From: Alphaproteobacteria bacterium | Lineage (GTDB): Bacteria; Pseudomonadota; Alphaproteobacteria; M2410 | Direction: 5' to 3' | DNA length: 64,000 nt | Assembly: GCA_006226415.1 (NCBI GenBank) | Contig: SBGZ01000085.1 | Coordinates: forward strand, 29,348 to 93,347 | Part shown: positions 20,692-31,318 of the stretch, in pieces | Layout of the letters: every line of letters begins with the position of its first letter | Numbering within the stretch: the stretch's first letter is position 1 | Made by a program: the position numbers and the translations under genes | Notes under the pieces: model-generated | Database searches by the model: none | Seen by the model: the letters and a program-made list of their open reading frames with translations, nothing else | Told to the model about the DNA's origin: nothing

Positions 20692-22158
20692 TCAGCCTTC
20701 CACCACCAACTTGACCCGCTGACCGGCTTTAAGGCCATCTGCGGCACCCATGCCGTTGAGCACACGAAAGCGCTCTTCCCGGAAATCATCAAAGGCCATG
20801 CGGCGGGCGAGCGACGACACCGTATCGCCGCGCTGCACTGTCACTACCTTGATTCTCAAAGGCTTCAGACTGGCCGCCTCAGAGGCAGAGAGCCGTCTGA
20901 AACTGCCCTGCAGGCTGTCGAGCGCGCCCGCAACATTGCGTGCTTGAGAGGCCGGAGACAGGATCAGCATCCGGTAAACTTCCGTCGCGGAGACCTGATA
21001 AGCAACCAGCCGTACATCCAAAGCGCCTTGCGATGTTGAAGCGCGCGTGCGGCCCACTGCCATGGGGACCCCTTGCGAGGAGCCGTTCTGAATGTTTTCA
21101 ACGGTCACTTTCAGAGAGGGACCCCAAACCTGAGAAATATAACCACTGAGCGACTGGCCCTGACGGTAGTCCCCCGCGCCGTCGAATTGGAACCGAACCT
21201 CTCCCGGTCCCTGACCCACCACGGCGCTTGGGCCATTCATCAATTGGTAGCCTCGCGGCGCCTCAAAAGCGATCCTCATTTGGCTGTGTAAAAACTTGGT
21301 TCCCCGCACAAAGCCCTGCGCCGGGTCATCGCCGTAAAGCATGCCATCGATGGCATTTAAGAAAGCATCGCGCCGGGACGGCAGCTCGCCCCGGGTGAGG
21401 CCAGTGTTGCCGGCCATCTGATAGACGCGGGCGGAGCGATTGCCAGAGTTCGGGTGCGTTGAAAAGAAATCCACACTGTTGGGGTTGTAATCCTGCCCGG
21501 CAATCTGCGCGCCGAGCGCTTGCTGCGCGCCCATGGACGCCAGAAAATCGCCCATCGCATAAGGGTCATATCCGGCCGCGCGCATATACCGTACGCCAAA
21601 GGCATCTGATTGGCTCTCCTGGTCACGCGAATAGGAAAGCAGGTAGAGCTGACTGCCCTGCTGGACCATTTGCGCCAGATCAGAGTTTCCTGTTGCCGCG
21701 CCCAGCACCATCGCGCCCACGCCTGCCAGAACCTGCTGATTGTAGCGCTTGGCGGTATGGTTGCCTGTCACGTGACCGATTTCATGACCAATCACCCCGG
21801 CCAGCTCAGCTTCAGAGTTGGCGAGCGAAAGGATCCCCCGCGTCACATAGACATAGCCCCCCGGCAGAGCGAAGGCGTTGACGACCGGTGAATCCAGCAA
21901 GGTGAAGGTATATTGCGCCTTAATCTCCTCCGTGGCATTGGCCTGCGCGGCCAAAGTGCCCCCGACCTGCGCCACATACCCGTCGAGCCCTTTTTCTGAA
22001 TAAGTCCCGCCATAGGACTTCAAAATTTTGGGATGCTCCTGCGCGCCCAATTGAGCGGCCTGTTCGGTTGACATGCACCCGCTCAAAACAATGCCGAGCC
22101 ATCCGGCAAGTGCCGTTGCTTTTACCCGTTGTCTCATCTGCTTGCTGAGTATTGTCAT
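20692..22158 (-). CDS. M48 family metalloprotease lipoprotein with LysM domain
   Basis: HEIGHVTGNHTAKR zinc motif; lipobox LSGC; C-terminal LysM VQRGDTVSSLARRMAFDDFREERFRVLNG. Confidence 0.92.
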   Translation of the reverse strand: MTILSKQMRQRVKATALAGWLGIVLSGCMSTEQAAQLGAQEHPKILKSYGGTYSEKGLDGYVAQVGGTLAAQANATEEIKAQYTFTLLDSPVVNAFALPGGYVYVTRGILSLANSEAELAGVIGHEIGHVTGNHTAKRYNQQVLAGVGAMVLGAATGNSDLAQMVQQGSQLYLLSYSRDQESQSDAFGVRYMRAAGYDPYAMGDFLASMGAQQALGAQIAGQDYNPNSVDFFSTHPNSGNRSARVYQMAGNTGLTRGELPSRRDAFLNAIDGMLYGDDPAQGFVRGTKFLHSQMRIAFEAPRGYQLMNGPSAVVGQGPGEVRFQFDGAGDYRQGQSLSGYISQVWGPSLKVTVENIQNGSSQGVPMAVGRTRASTSQGALDVRLVAYQVSATEVYRMLILSPASQARNVAGALDSLQGSFRRLSASEAASLKPLRIKVVTVQRGDTVSSLARRMAFDDFREERFRVLNGMGAADGLKAGQRVKLVVEG

Positions 22159-22206
22159 CTTTAAAGGTCCTCTCTTGCCACTACGCAATATTGAGTACGC
22201 CATCCG

Positions 22207-23052
22207 TCAGTGCACAAACTCAATCTGCTCCGGATGCGTCAGCTCCATCATAGGCCCATTGCGATAATCAAGCCAACCACGCAGCCGGATCTCCTTGTGG
22301 GCCAGGCGCATGGGATCCAGGCCCTCTTTCTCAAATCGCTTGATGTTTCGTTTCGCGATGTGGGCTGAAAAATCCGTCCGCCAGTCCTCCCCAAAATCGA
22401 GATAGATCCCATCAGAGCGCACAGCTGCGCGCTGCACCTCGCCTTCCACCAATTGAAAGCTGTTGATCTCTTTCTTCAGATTAAGACTATCGCGAATGCG
22501 GTAAAAATTATGCCCCCAAATACCTCGCTTGGCGCCACGCGCTTCACCCTCGACCTTTAGCAACTCAGGCACACAGACCCGATTGTCACGAAATGTATAA
22601 ACCCGGGCCATGCCGTCGAGCAGCAAGGCTTCGGCCAGCCACACACCTTCCGTCTTTTGCAATTCATTTTCGAGGATCAAAAGATGCGCGAGAACCCGGC
22701 CATGGCGATCTTCTCGCGATCCGCCCCACAAAAGCCTGACGTGCCGACCGACCGTCAGTTTTTCCAAGTGTCGTTTGGCTTCCTTGCTGAGCGGCCAGGC
22801 CTTAAACCCGGGACGCCCCAAAGGAAGCTTGGGGGCTTGCAGACCGACAAGCCGCACTTCGCGTCCGTCATCCAGGACCAGCGTATCCCCATCAATCACC
22901 CGGCTGACCGTTTCAACCGGCCCCGCTTTTAGCCCGCAGCCGCGCAGCTCCGCCAGAGTTCGTTTCGGGGGATCGAAATCGTCTGAAATGGGCTGGGCTC
23001 CATTTAACAAATCAAACAAGCCCAAGATTATCACAAGCGCGCTCACCATCAT
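22207..23052 (-). CDS. Thermonuclease (SNase-like) family protein
   Basis: VIDGDTLVLDDGREVRLVGLQAPKLPLG...AKRHLEKL...DRHGRVLAHL. Confidence 0.85.
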   Translation of the reverse strand: MMVSALVIILGLFDLLNGAQPISDDFDPPKRTLAELRGCGLKAGPVETVSRVIDGDTLVLDDGREVRLVGLQAPKLPLGRPGFKAWPLSKEAKRHLEKLTVGRHVRLLWGGSREDRHGRVLAHLLILENELQKTEGVWLAEALLLDGMARVYTFRDNRVCVPELLKVEGEARGAKRGIWGHNFYRIRDSLNLKKEINSFQLVEGEVQRAAVRSDGIYLDFGEDWRTDFSAHIAKRNIKRFEKEGLDPMRLAHKEIRLRGWLDYRNGPMMELTHPEQIEFVH

Positions 23053-23093
23053 GGCGATATTTTAGTGCCTTGCGTGCATTTTGCGAAGCCAAC

Positions 23094-23126
23094 AAAAAGG
23101 CCTGCCGAAAACTCAGCAGGCCTTTT
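23094..23126 (-). terminator. Rho-independent terminator of cytochrome c gene
   Basis: GGCCTGC/GCAGGCC hairpin with flanking A/T tracts (minus strand ...GGCCTTTTT). Confidence 0.85.
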
Positions 23127-23154
23127 CGCATTTCTATCTGGAAAGCTGCCTGGC

Positions 23155-23568
23155 TTAGTCAGCAGAGGCCGCAGTCTCTTCTTTCAAATAAGCCATCAAA
23201 TCGGCCATTTGTTTGTCGCTTTTGATGCCGGCAAAGGTCATTTTGGTGCCCGCGACGGTGCCGCGCGGATCTTTCAGGTAGGGCGGCAGGGTGTCATCCC
23301 CCCAAACGACGCCGTAGTCCGTCATCGCCTTGGAAAACTTAAATCCCTCAAGCGTGCCAGAGGTCCGGCCCCACAATCCATGCAAATTCGGCCCAATCTT
23401 ATTGGCGCCGCCTTCTTCGACCGTGTGGCAAGTCTTGCACTTGTTAAAGACTTTTTCGCCTTTCTCCGCATCGCCAACATAAGCTTCTTCGTCGGCAAGC
23501 GCGGCGCCGCCTAGAACGCCTACGGTTAAAGCGGCGGCAGCCAGAATTTTCATAGATTTTACAAACAC
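23155..23568 (-). CDS. Cytochrome c family protein (class I, c2-type)
   Basis: Signal peptide; CKTCH heme motif; [38 protein letters not shown]. Confidence 0.93.
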   Translation of the reverse strand: MFVKSMKILAAAALTVGVLGGAALADEEAYVGDAEKGEKVFNKCKTCHTVEEGGANKIGPNLHGLWGRTSGTLEGFKFSKAMTDYGVVWGDDTLPPYLKDPRGTVAGTKMTFAGIKSDKQMADLMAYLKEETAASAD

Positions 23569-23703
23569 GGATTATTCTCCTGATCAGTTTTCATTTGTGC
23601 CCCAGTCAGGCGGGACTATACCCAATCGCGAGCCACTCGCAAATTGTCCAGAGTCAATTCTTTGGAATTTTCCCCAAATATAGATGCGGCAAAGAGTCGC
23701 CTT

Positions 23704-24753
23704 TTAGGGGCCCTTCACCTCATCTGAGCCTTGGGGCAGCTCGAACAGCATACCATCACGGGCCAAGACCACACCATTTGTGCGGATATTTTTAACGCCG
23801 CGCAGATAAATCCGCTCCATCACAGGGTTCGCGATGGGCGGGACAATATGGCTGAGGACAAGAAGCTTAACCCCCATGCCATTGGCCATCTCAGCGGCCT
23901 CGACCGGCGAAGTGTGATAGTCCAGCGTATCCGCCAACATATCGGACAGCCGTTCATTGCCATTGACGCGAAGTTGGTCTGCAATCTTTTGCACCAGCTC
24001 CCGCGACAAGGCCTCATGCACCAACACATCGGCGCCCGCGCCTATCTGCATCAGGTGGTCGCTTGGCACCGTGTCACCGCTCACCACCACTGAGCGCCCG
24101 GCAAAATCAAACCGATATCCATAGGCAGGTCGGATCGGGTCATGATTGACTTCAATGGGCGTCACCAAAACACTGCCGAGCTCAAAAGAAGCCTCATCAA
24201 TTTCCTGCGCCGCCATTTGCAGCGATCCCGGCGCCATATGATCCGCCCCGTGATGGGCAATCCGGTAACCTTCATCAAGGTGGTAGGCGAGCGCAAAGCC
24301 GGTCGCCACATCCTCAACCCCTTTTGGCCCATAGACCGGAAGAGGCCCCTTGCGCCCCGCCGCCCAGGACTGCATGGCTATTTCGCCAAGATCGCCAATA
24401 TGGTCCGAGTGATAATGGGTAAAAAGCACGCCTTTAAGGCGTGACAGATCAAGACCGGAGGACTGCAAGACCTTCGCCGAACCGGGCCCAATATCGACAA
24501 GGTAAAGATCACCGCCCGCGATGATCGCTGTGCAGGCACTGGCCCTGGCCGGATCAGGCATCGGCGAACCCGCCCCGCAAATAAAGACGTACAAGGACCC
24601 CTCATTGATCGGGACAGCAAGGCTTGCCATCCGCGCCGCGAGCCCTCGCTCAAATAGCTTGTCCTGAAGCCCTGCCGATGTGCGCAGAGCAACAAGACCG
24701 CCGACAGCAATCACCACAACCAATCCAACAAATCCAAGGATGATCTTTCGCAT
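23704..24753 (-). CDS. MBL fold metallo-hydrolase
   Basis: FTHYHSDHIGDLGE metal-binding motif; ILSHIVPP; VSGDTVPSD. Confidence 0.9.
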   Translation of the reverse strand: MRKIILGFVGLVVVIAVGGLVALRTSAGLQDKLFERGLAARMASLAVPINEGSLYVFICGAGSPMPDPARASACTAIIAGGDLYLVDIGPGSAKVLQSSGLDLSRLKGVLFTHYHSDHIGDLGEIAMQSWAAGRKGPLPVYGPKGVEDVATGFALAYHLDEGYRIAHHGADHMAPGSLQMAAQEIDEASFELGSVLVTPIEVNHDPIRPAYGYRFDFAGRSVVVSGDTVPSDHLMQIGAGADVLVHEALSRELVQKIADQLRVNGNERLSDMLADTLDYHTSPVEAAEMANGMGVKLLVLSHIVPPIANPVMERIYLRGVKNIRTNGVVLARDGMLFELPQGSDEVKGP

Positions 24754-24762
24754 GGCCCTCTC

Positions 24763-25899
24763 CTAACTGAAATATTCCGCGCCCTTGTCCCGCACCATCT
24801 TGTGCTTGAGACCCCGCTCAAAAAGGCCGCGGGCGCCGACTTTTTCAAGCAGCGCGGCGACATCTGCTTTCTGCGCGACAGCGAGCTCCTGATAATAGAA
24901 CATGGAGCGCTGCAGCATGTAATAGGAAAAATGGCGAATGGCTTGATGGACCTGCACGCCGCGATAGGGCACCACATGGCGCCCAAGCCCGTTCTTACCC
25001 TCCGGCAGGACAGGCGATCCAGGCCCCATGCCATCTTGCGAGGCCCGGGCGTTAACAGCGTCAACGAGCATTTCCAGTTCCGGGAAATAATCACCAACAA
25101 ACAATTCGATCACTGGCAAGAGGGTATCAGGGATTTCATCATCGGCGACAAGCTCCGGCTCGAGATCCCAAAACTCGGCAAAACCGTCGTCTGACGCATT
25201 CATGCGCTCCACCCAGCGATAAACAAACGGCGCCCGCTTTTTCATCAGAGCAGACGGATAAACATCCCGCGCTAAATGGGCATACATCGGCCCCACCATG
25301 CCGTAATCCGCCAGACAGGGCCGACCGCCAAGAAGATAGGGGTGAAACCGGAAGTGCTCGTTAAGAAGATCAAGCAAGGTTTCATAAGAAGCCTCAATTT
25401 CCGGGATAGTCTCCTCGGTAATGCCCAGCACGGGTAAATAGCCCGCCATTTTGTCCGCCACGGGCCTTGCCATTTCACTGGCCTCATCCATCGGCAGTTG
25501 CGGCAGGAAGATCCGGCCAAACTCGCGGAAGATGAAAGGGAAATTGTCGTCCGGGAAGTTCCACCGATAATGCATCGCCGGCTTCAGCATGCATTCATCC
25601 CCGAAGAGTTCAAAAAGAAGAGCTACCAGGCGCTGCTTGGGTGTTGTCGGATAGGCAGGCTTTTCCGCAAAGCGTGCCTCAAGAAAATCGATGATATCCG
25701 TCGTATCCTGCACCACCGTCCCATCCGGCGCTTCCAGAATAGGGATCTTGCCCTGCCCGGAAATCTTCACCACCTCGCGATATCGCGGATGCCCGGAAGA
25801 ACGCTCCACAAAGGGAATACCTTTTTTGCGCAAATAGGACCGAGCCTTGGCAGTGTAGTAAGACGGCTCCGCGCCGTAGAGAATATAGGGTTCAGTCAC
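24763..25899 (-). CDS. Glutathione S-transferase family protein
   Basis: ILYGAEPSYYTAKARSYLRKKGIPFVERSS...KIPILEAPDGTVVQDTTDIIDFLE; GTG start chosen after the sulfatase stop. Confidence 0.85.
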   Translation of the reverse strand: MTEPYILYGAEPSYYTAKARSYLRKKGIPFVERSSGHPRYREVVKISGQGKIPILEAPDGTVVQDTTDIIDFLEARFAEKPAYPTTPKQRLVALLFELFGDECMLKPAMHYRWNFPDDNFPFIFREFGRIFLPQLPMDEASEMARPVADKMAGYLPVLGITEETIPEIEASYETLLDLLNEHFRFHPYLLGGRPCLADYGMVGPMYAHLARDVYPSALMKKRAPFVYRWVERMNASDDGFAEFWDLEPELVADDEIPDTLLPVIELFVGDYFPELEMLVDAVNARASQDGMGPGSPVLPEGKNGLGRHVVPYRGVQVHQAIRHFSYYMLQRSMFYYQELAVAQKADVAALLEKVGARGLFERGLKHKMVRDKGAEYFS

Positions 25900-25910
25900 G
25901 CCGCTCACTC

Positions 25911-27557
25911 CTAATTGGGCCAATAAATATATTCATCATCTTCCGCCTCCGGCTCCGCCAAAGTCTTGTCAATCGATATGGGCATTTGAACGAAGGACTG
26001 CCACAAGGGTTCAGCTTGATCGGCATTATGTGCCTCAAGTTTCGCCCGCAAGTCGGCCACCACCTCGGGCCGCGCCTCGGCAAGATTGTTTTGCTCGGTC
26101 GGATCGACGCTCAGGTCATAAAGCCAGACTTTGCGCGGATTGTCAGAAACTTGCATCTTCCAATTGTCTGACATGACGGCTTGATAGAACCCTTCACGCC
26201 AGAAAATAGTGCGTGACTGCGGATTGCTTAGTTGCGCCCGAATATCCATGCCGTCAATGACCCGGTCGGCGGGCAATGTGCCCCCACCCGCCGCAACCGC
26301 CGTGGGCATAATGTCGAGATGGCTGACCGGCGCATCCACCACCTGCCCGCCCTCAATGGCAGCCGGCCAGGAGAGGATCATGGGCACATGAGTACCACCT
26401 TCAAACAAGGTAAGTTTCCAGCCGCGATAGGGTCTGTTGATATCCGGCAGGCCGATATACCCCGCACCGCCATTGTCGCTTGTGAAAATGATCAACGTAT
26501 TGTCGGCAATCCCATTTTGCTCTAACGCATCAAGAACCTTGCCCAGGCTCCGATCGAGGGAGCGCACCATGGCCGCATAGACCCGCAGCCGCTCGTCCTG
26601 GATGTCAGAAAGCGCGTCATAATCGGCCTTTGAGGCCTGCAACGGCGTATGCACGCCCCAATGCGCCAGATAAAGAAAGAACGGACGGTTTTGGTTTGCG
26701 TCGATCACTTTTACCGCATTGTCCGTGAAGTAATCGGTCAGATAGCCTTCCGGCTTGAACCGGGCGCTGTTGTTGAAGGTGACGGCATATTGCATGGAGG
26801 CCCAGAGGAAACGGTCAATCGCATCAAAATCCTGTTTGGAATTGACCACATTTGGATCATTCTCCGGCAGGTAAAGCCCACTGGCCATGAGCAGGCTCTC
26901 ATCAAACCCTTGCGCGGTCGGGCGGAAGCTTTCCGACCGGCCCAAATGCCACTTGCCAATATGGGCCGTGTAATAACCCTGAGCTTTGAGAAGTTCGGCC
27001 ACTGTGACTTCGGACCCCACCATGCCCATATCCTCAAAATGAGGCATCTGGTCCATGATCTCATAATCAAAAATGTTCTTGCGCAGTCTTCCATCAACTG
27101 AGTTGAGCAGAGACCCAATTTTTCCCATCCCGCCTGGCGTGGGCGTGAACTCAAAACCAAAGCGCGTCGAATAACGCCCTGTCATGATCATCGCCCGTGA
27201 CGGCGCACAGACCGCATTACCCGCATAGGCATTGTTAAAACGCACGCCCTGCGCCGCCAAACGGTCAAAGTTGGGTGTTGGCACGCGGCCACCTGCGACC
27301 CCACCGCCATAGGTCTGAATGTCATTAAACCCCAAGTCATCGGTCAGAAAGACGATGATGTTGGGAGGCCGTTGATCGGATGGAACCGGAGCTGTTGTCG
27401 GCCCTTGCTGCCAAACCACCTCCTCTGTCGGGCCTATCGGGTTCTTGATTCGGTTCATCAACCCAACCCCTGCCACCATAAGATTGATACGGTAGACATA
27501 ACCCAGTCCAGCGCCGACAAGCGCAACCGCCATCAGCCCGATGAAAATCCTGCGCAT
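25911..27557 (-). CDS. Sulfatase (arylsulfatase-like)
   Basis: PNIIVFLTDDLGFNDIQTYGG; sulfatase signature CAPSRAMIMTGRY (C-x-P-S-R); GKWHLG. Confidence 0.95.
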   Translation of the reverse strand: MRRIFIGLMAVALVGAGLGYVYRINLMVAGVGLMNRIKNPIGPTEEVVWQQGPTTAPVPSDQRPPNIIVFLTDDLGFNDIQTYGGGVAGGRVPTPNFDRLAAQGVRFNNAYAGNAVCAPSRAMIMTGRYSTRFGFEFTPTPGGMGKIGSLLNSVDGRLRKNIFDYEIMDQMPHFEDMGMVGSEVTVAELLKAQGYYTAHIGKWHLGRSESFRPTAQGFDESLLMASGLYLPENDPNVVNSKQDFDAIDRFLWASMQYAVTFNNSARFKPEGYLTDYFTDNAVKVIDANQNRPFFLYLAHWGVHTPLQASKADYDALSDIQDERLRVYAAMVRSLDRSLGKVLDALEQNGIADNTLIIFTSDNGGAGYIGLPDINRPYRGWKLTLFEGGTHVPMILSWPAAIEGGQVVDAPVSHLDIMPTAVAAGGGTLPADRVIDGMDIRAQLSNPQSRTIFWREGFYQAVMSDNWKMQVSDNPRKVWLYDLSVDPTEQNNLAEARPEVVADLRAKLEAHNADQAEPLWQSFVQMPISIDKTLAEPEAEDDEYIYWPN

Positions 27558-27571
27558 ATCAAAGACCCTCC

Positions 27572-28183
27572 TCAGGTCGGCACACGGGGGATCACCCCGG
27601 CAATGGAAAGAAAAAGAAGCGCCAGGATAAGGCGCGGATCACCGAGATTAATTTTCGGCGTAAATGGAAAAGCCAGCGTGCGCTCCAGCGATGCAAGCTT
27701 AAAGTCATGCGGGGCCTTAAACGCAGGATCCGAAGCAATGGCCACGAGATCCCGCCGCGAGCGATAGCGCACAAGCCCCGCCGCTTTCCAATCGTCAGCA
27801 CCCTCAATGCCCACCCGGTCCATGGCAGGGGATACGATGGGGCCGAAAAGCACCGGATGGCAGGCCCGCTTTAAAAGGGCTGGCATCATATGCGCCATAT
27901 AGCGCGCCATCGCTGCTTGTCCGCTGAGTGTCTCCCCGCGAACCGTCACCTCACCATCGGCCACATCCAAAAGGTTGACCATGATGATCTGGCGGCCGTC
28001 ATCTTCTTCCATGAAGCGCTGGATCATCGCAAGACGCGCGGGCGATGCGCCCCCCTCCGCAAACTTTTCCAAAACCGCTCTGATCTCGTCGGGCTTCAGG
28101 GGTCCGGCCAGATTTGTATACCAGAGGAAAAACACCCCATAGATCACAGCCAGGCCAATCCAGACCCAATAGACCATTTGCAT
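27572..28183 (-). CDS. Hypothetical membrane-anchored protein
   Basis: 203 aa; N-terminal TM VYWVWIGLAVIYGVFFLWYTN and C-terminal hydrophobic segment; in run with sulfatase and ACADs. Confidence 0.7.
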   Translation of the reverse strand: MQMVYWVWIGLAVIYGVFFLWYTNLAGPLKPDEIRAVLEKFAEGGASPARLAMIQRFMEEDDGRQIIMVNLLDVADGEVTVRGETLSGQAAMARYMAHMMPALLKRACHPVLFGPIVSPAMDRVGIEGADDWKAAGLVRYRSRRDLVAIASDPAFKAPHDFKLASLERTLAFPFTPKINLGDPRLILALLFLSIAGVIPRVPT

Positions 28184-28204
28184 TTGATCCTCCTAAATCG
28201 GCGC

Positions 28205-29332
28205 TCACGATGCGTCAAACAACATGGCCGCCAATCTTTGCCGGTGATAAGCACTATCGCCAAATTGCGACTGTCCCCAGATCGCGCGGCGGCGATAAAG
28301 CTGTGCGTCACAGTCATAGGTAAACCCGAAGCCGCCATGGAACTGAATGGCCCGGTCACCCGCAAAGGAAAGCGCACCCTGCGCCGCCACTTTTGCCATG
28401 CGCACGGCCATATCGCCCTGGGGTCCATCAAATTCGCCCGCCGCGTAGTAAAGGTGGCTGCGCGCACTCTCGATGGCGCAAAGCACATCGACGGTTGGGT
28501 GCTTAAGGGCCTGATAGGAACCGATCAGCCGGTCGAACTGCTTGCGCGTGTTGAGATATTCAACAATGTAATCAAGCGCCGCCTGAGCCGCGCCGCACAT
28601 ATCAGCGGCCAAAAGAAGACAGCCCACCTTGCCGATATGTTTCAAAGCTTCGTGGGTGCGGGCCGGGTCCAGAAGCTGACTTGCCGGCACCGTAATGCCA
28701 TCAAGGGACAGCCCATAAGTGCGCCGGGTTTCATCAATGGAAACCTCACGGCGAAGCGCGCCATCGGGGATCTGCCCCTTCTCCACCAGAACAAGCGCCG
28801 GGGCGCCTTCAAGAAGAAGGGAGACAATGAGCACCTCTGCCCCCGCCCCATTGACCACGGCGCATTTGCTCCCCGACAAGCGCAGACTGTCACCATCGCG
28901 GGTAGCGACTGCGTCAGGCGCGCCAAGGTTCCATTCTCCGCTTGGCTCATAAAAGGCGCAGGCGCCAAGAGTGCCACTCGCCAGCTTTGGCAGCCATTCT
29001 TGCTTTTGCGCTTCCGTGCCACCGGCCAGCAAGGCTTGTCCCGTCAAGGTGACCGCATAAAAGGGCGTCGCCATCAAATGCCGCCCCATGGGCTCGGCGA
29101 GGGTCACAACTTCCGCAAGCGAAAGACCGATCCCCCCGTATTCTTCTGGCAGGGCCACACCGAGCCAGCCCAGATCCACCATCTCTTGCCAAATATCCCC
29201 ATCGTACCCGAGGTCGTCCTCAATCAAGGCACGCACGGTTTTGATGGGCGATTTATCCCGGGCAAAATTGATCGCGACTTCAAGAAGCTGCTCTTGCTCT
29301 TCGCTAAAAGAGATCGTGACTTTTTCGCTCAT
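28205..29332 (-). CDS. Acyl-CoA dehydrogenase family protein
   Basis: GLSLAEVVTLAEPMGRH, CAFYEPSG, RKQFDRLIGSYQALKHPTVDVL, FHGGFGFTYD. Confidence 0.92.
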   Translation of the reverse strand: MSEKVTISFSEEQEQLLEVAINFARDKSPIKTVRALIEDDLGYDGDIWQEMVDLGWLGVALPEEYGGIGLSLAEVVTLAEPMGRHLMATPFYAVTLTGQALLAGGTEAQKQEWLPKLASGTLGACAFYEPSGEWNLGAPDAVATRDGDSLRLSGSKCAVVNGAGAEVLIVSLLLEGAPALVLVEKGQIPDGALRREVSIDETRRTYGLSLDGITVPASQLLDPARTHEALKHIGKVGCLLLAADMCGAAQAALDYIVEYLNTRKQFDRLIGSYQALKHPTVDVLCAIESARSHLYYAAGEFDGPQGDMAVRMAKVAAQGALSFAGDRAIQFHGGFGFTYDCDAQLYRRRAIWGQSQFGDSAYHRQRLAAMLFDAS

Positions 29333-29344
29333 GTCCCGCCCTCC

Positions 29345-30550
29345 TTAGCTCTTGGGCAGGCCAAGGACCCGCTCGCCAATGATGTTTTGTTGGATCTGAC
29401 TGGTGCCCCCGCCAATGGTTGCCGAGAAGGCATTAAAATAAGCCCGGTGCCAAAGCCCTTTATCAACCGCGCCCGGGTCCCCCACATAAAAGGCGCCATT
29501 GGTGCCTTGAAGCGAGAGGGCATATTCATTCATTTCCCGGGTCAGCTCGGTAATCAAATATTTGCCCGAAATCGAAATCGCATGCGGGCGGTCCTGGGTC
29601 AGCGCCTTATGCGCCGAGCGGGCTGAATTTAGTCGCACGGATCTCTCGCGCATGACAAATTTCACCAGCTGATCGCGCACCAGCGGGTCTTCGATGGCGG
29701 GTTTGCCGCCACGCTTAGAACGCCGTGCCAAGTCAATCAGATGAGAGGATTCACGTTGCATCTGCGCGTGACCGCCGGCCTGACCGCCCGAGGCCCCACG
29801 CTCAAACATCAAAGTCGCCATGGCAACTTTCCAGCCATTGCCTTCGCCGCCAATCAGGGTTGAGGCGGGAATGCGCGCGTCCGTAAAGAAAGTTTGGTTG
29901 AAACCATATTCACCGGTCATTTTTTTGATCGGGACGACATCAATACCCGGCACATCCATGGGCGCCAAAAAGAAAGAGAGGCCTTCATATTTGCTGTTGG
30001 CTTCAGGGTTGGAGCGCGCCAGCAAAATCATATGCTTGGCGTGGCGTCCCAGACTGGTCCAGATCTTTGACCCGTTAAGAACAAACTCATCCCCATCACG
30101 CTCGGCCTTGAGCTGCGCATTGCCAAGGTCCGATCCATGATCCGGCTCAGAAAAGCCCTGACACCAGATTTCTTCCGCCGAGAGGATGTTTGGAATGTAG
30201 CGCTTCTTTTGTTCCTCCGACCCCATCATCAAAATAAGCGGGCCCGCCCAATTAAGGCCAATGGTGTTGACCATGAAGGGCACTTGTTGGCGCACCATCT
30301 CGCGGGTTACCACATTTTGCCAGGCCTGATCCATGCCGCGCCCGCCATAGGCCTCCGGCCAGGCCATGCCGAGATAACCCGCCTCATAGACTTTGTTTTG
30401 CCAATCTCTCAGGAAATAGAACTGCTCATCGGTCCCCACTTCCATAAAACTTTGCGGCAGAAGGAAATCAGGTTCCGGCGGTCGGTTCTCTTCAAACCAG
30501 GCCTTGACCTCACCGCGAAACGCTTCAAGTTCTTTTTCTGTAGGAGCCAT
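29345..30550 (-). CDS. Acyl-CoA dehydrogenase family protein
   Basis: MAWPEAYGGRGMDQAWQNV, CQGFSEPDHGSDLGNAQLKAERDGDEFVLNGSKIWTSLG, GGGTSQIQQNIIGERVLGLPKS. Confidence 0.94.
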   Translation of the reverse strand: MAPTEKELEAFRGEVKAWFEENRPPEPDFLLPQSFMEVGTDEQFYFLRDWQNKVYEAGYLGMAWPEAYGGRGMDQAWQNVVTREMVRQQVPFMVNTIGLNWAGPLILMMGSEEQKKRYIPNILSAEEIWCQGFSEPDHGSDLGNAQLKAERDGDEFVLNGSKIWTSLGRHAKHMILLARSNPEANSKYEGLSFFLAPMDVPGIDVVPIKKMTGEYGFNQTFFTDARIPASTLIGGEGNGWKVAMATLMFERGASGGQAGGHAQMQRESSHLIDLARRSKRGGKPAIEDPLVRDQLVKFVMRERSVRLNSARSAHKALTQDRPHAISISGKYLITELTREMNEYALSLQGTNGAFYVGDPGAVDKGLWHRAYFNAFSATIGGGTSQIQQNIIGERVLGLPKS

Positions 30551-30555
30551 GGAAA

Positions 30556-31170
30556 TTATACCTCCGTTGCCCGGATGAAAGCAGGCCGCGCCGAAACCCG
30601 CTCCCAATAGGCTTTGATGTTAGGTGTGAAGACTTCGTCGATGCCAAGGGATTTGGCGAGCACCAGAGCATAGGCGACCGAAATATCGGCAATCGTAAAA
30701 CGACCGGCCGCCAGATAATCCCTGTCCCCAAGAGCCGTCTCAACAGAGCGCATGCGCGCCAAAAACCATTTGCGATAATCCTCAACCACCTGCGGCAGAC
30801 GCCGCTCTTCCGGTTCCAGCACCGTGTAGCGCAAGACCAAAGTCTGCGGAAAGGTCAGCGTCGCATCAGAGCGATAAAGCCAATTGAGGTAGACCCCATA
30901 GTCCGGTTCGTCCGGGCGCACCGCTAGGTCGGTGGGCCCCTGAGTTTCCACAAGGTAGTGACAGATGCCGGTCGATTCGGTCATCTCCACATCCCCGTGT
31001 TTAAAAAAGGGAACCGTCCCAATCGGGTTCATCTCCTTGTAGCCCTCGTGCAGAAAACGCGGCGGGAACTTCATGGAAATAAGCTCATAGTCGAGCCCCA
31101 GCTCTTCCAGCGTCCAGAGTGGGCGCACCGAGCGGGACCCCTTGCAATGATAAAGGGTCATGGGTTTCAT
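30556..31170 (-). CDS. Glutathione S-transferase family protein
   Basis: MTLYHCKGSRSVRPLWTLEELGLDYELISMKFPPRF...PFFKHGDVEMTESTGICHYL; start corrected to 31170. Confidence 0.9.
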   Translation of the reverse strand: MKPMTLYHCKGSRSVRPLWTLEELGLDYELISMKFPPRFLHEGYKEMNPIGTVPFFKHGDVEMTESTGICHYLVETQGPTDLAVRPDEPDYGVYLNWLYRSDATLTFPQTLVLRYTVLEPEERRLPQVVEDYRKWFLARMRSVETALGDRDYLAAGRFTIADISVAYALVLAKSLGIDEVFTPNIKAYWERVSARPAFIRATEV

Positions 31171-31318
31171 GGGGTCTACGTCCTCCCTTGCCGACCTCAT
31201 TGATCCTTCCCCCGGGCCTTTCTTTTGCGAAGGCTTTTTGTCGCGGGAAAGCATGGGCCCATCTCGCCATGAATCGGGAGCCTTGTCCAGCTTTGGCCCC
31301 CTCTCTGGTCGGATCGCA

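Noticed and set aside
27890-29626. 578-aa plus-strand ORF
   Set aside because: Lies antisense to the 203-aa protein and acyl-CoA dehydrogenase genes with clear motifs; composition (H/R/P-rich) is typical of a shadow ORF.
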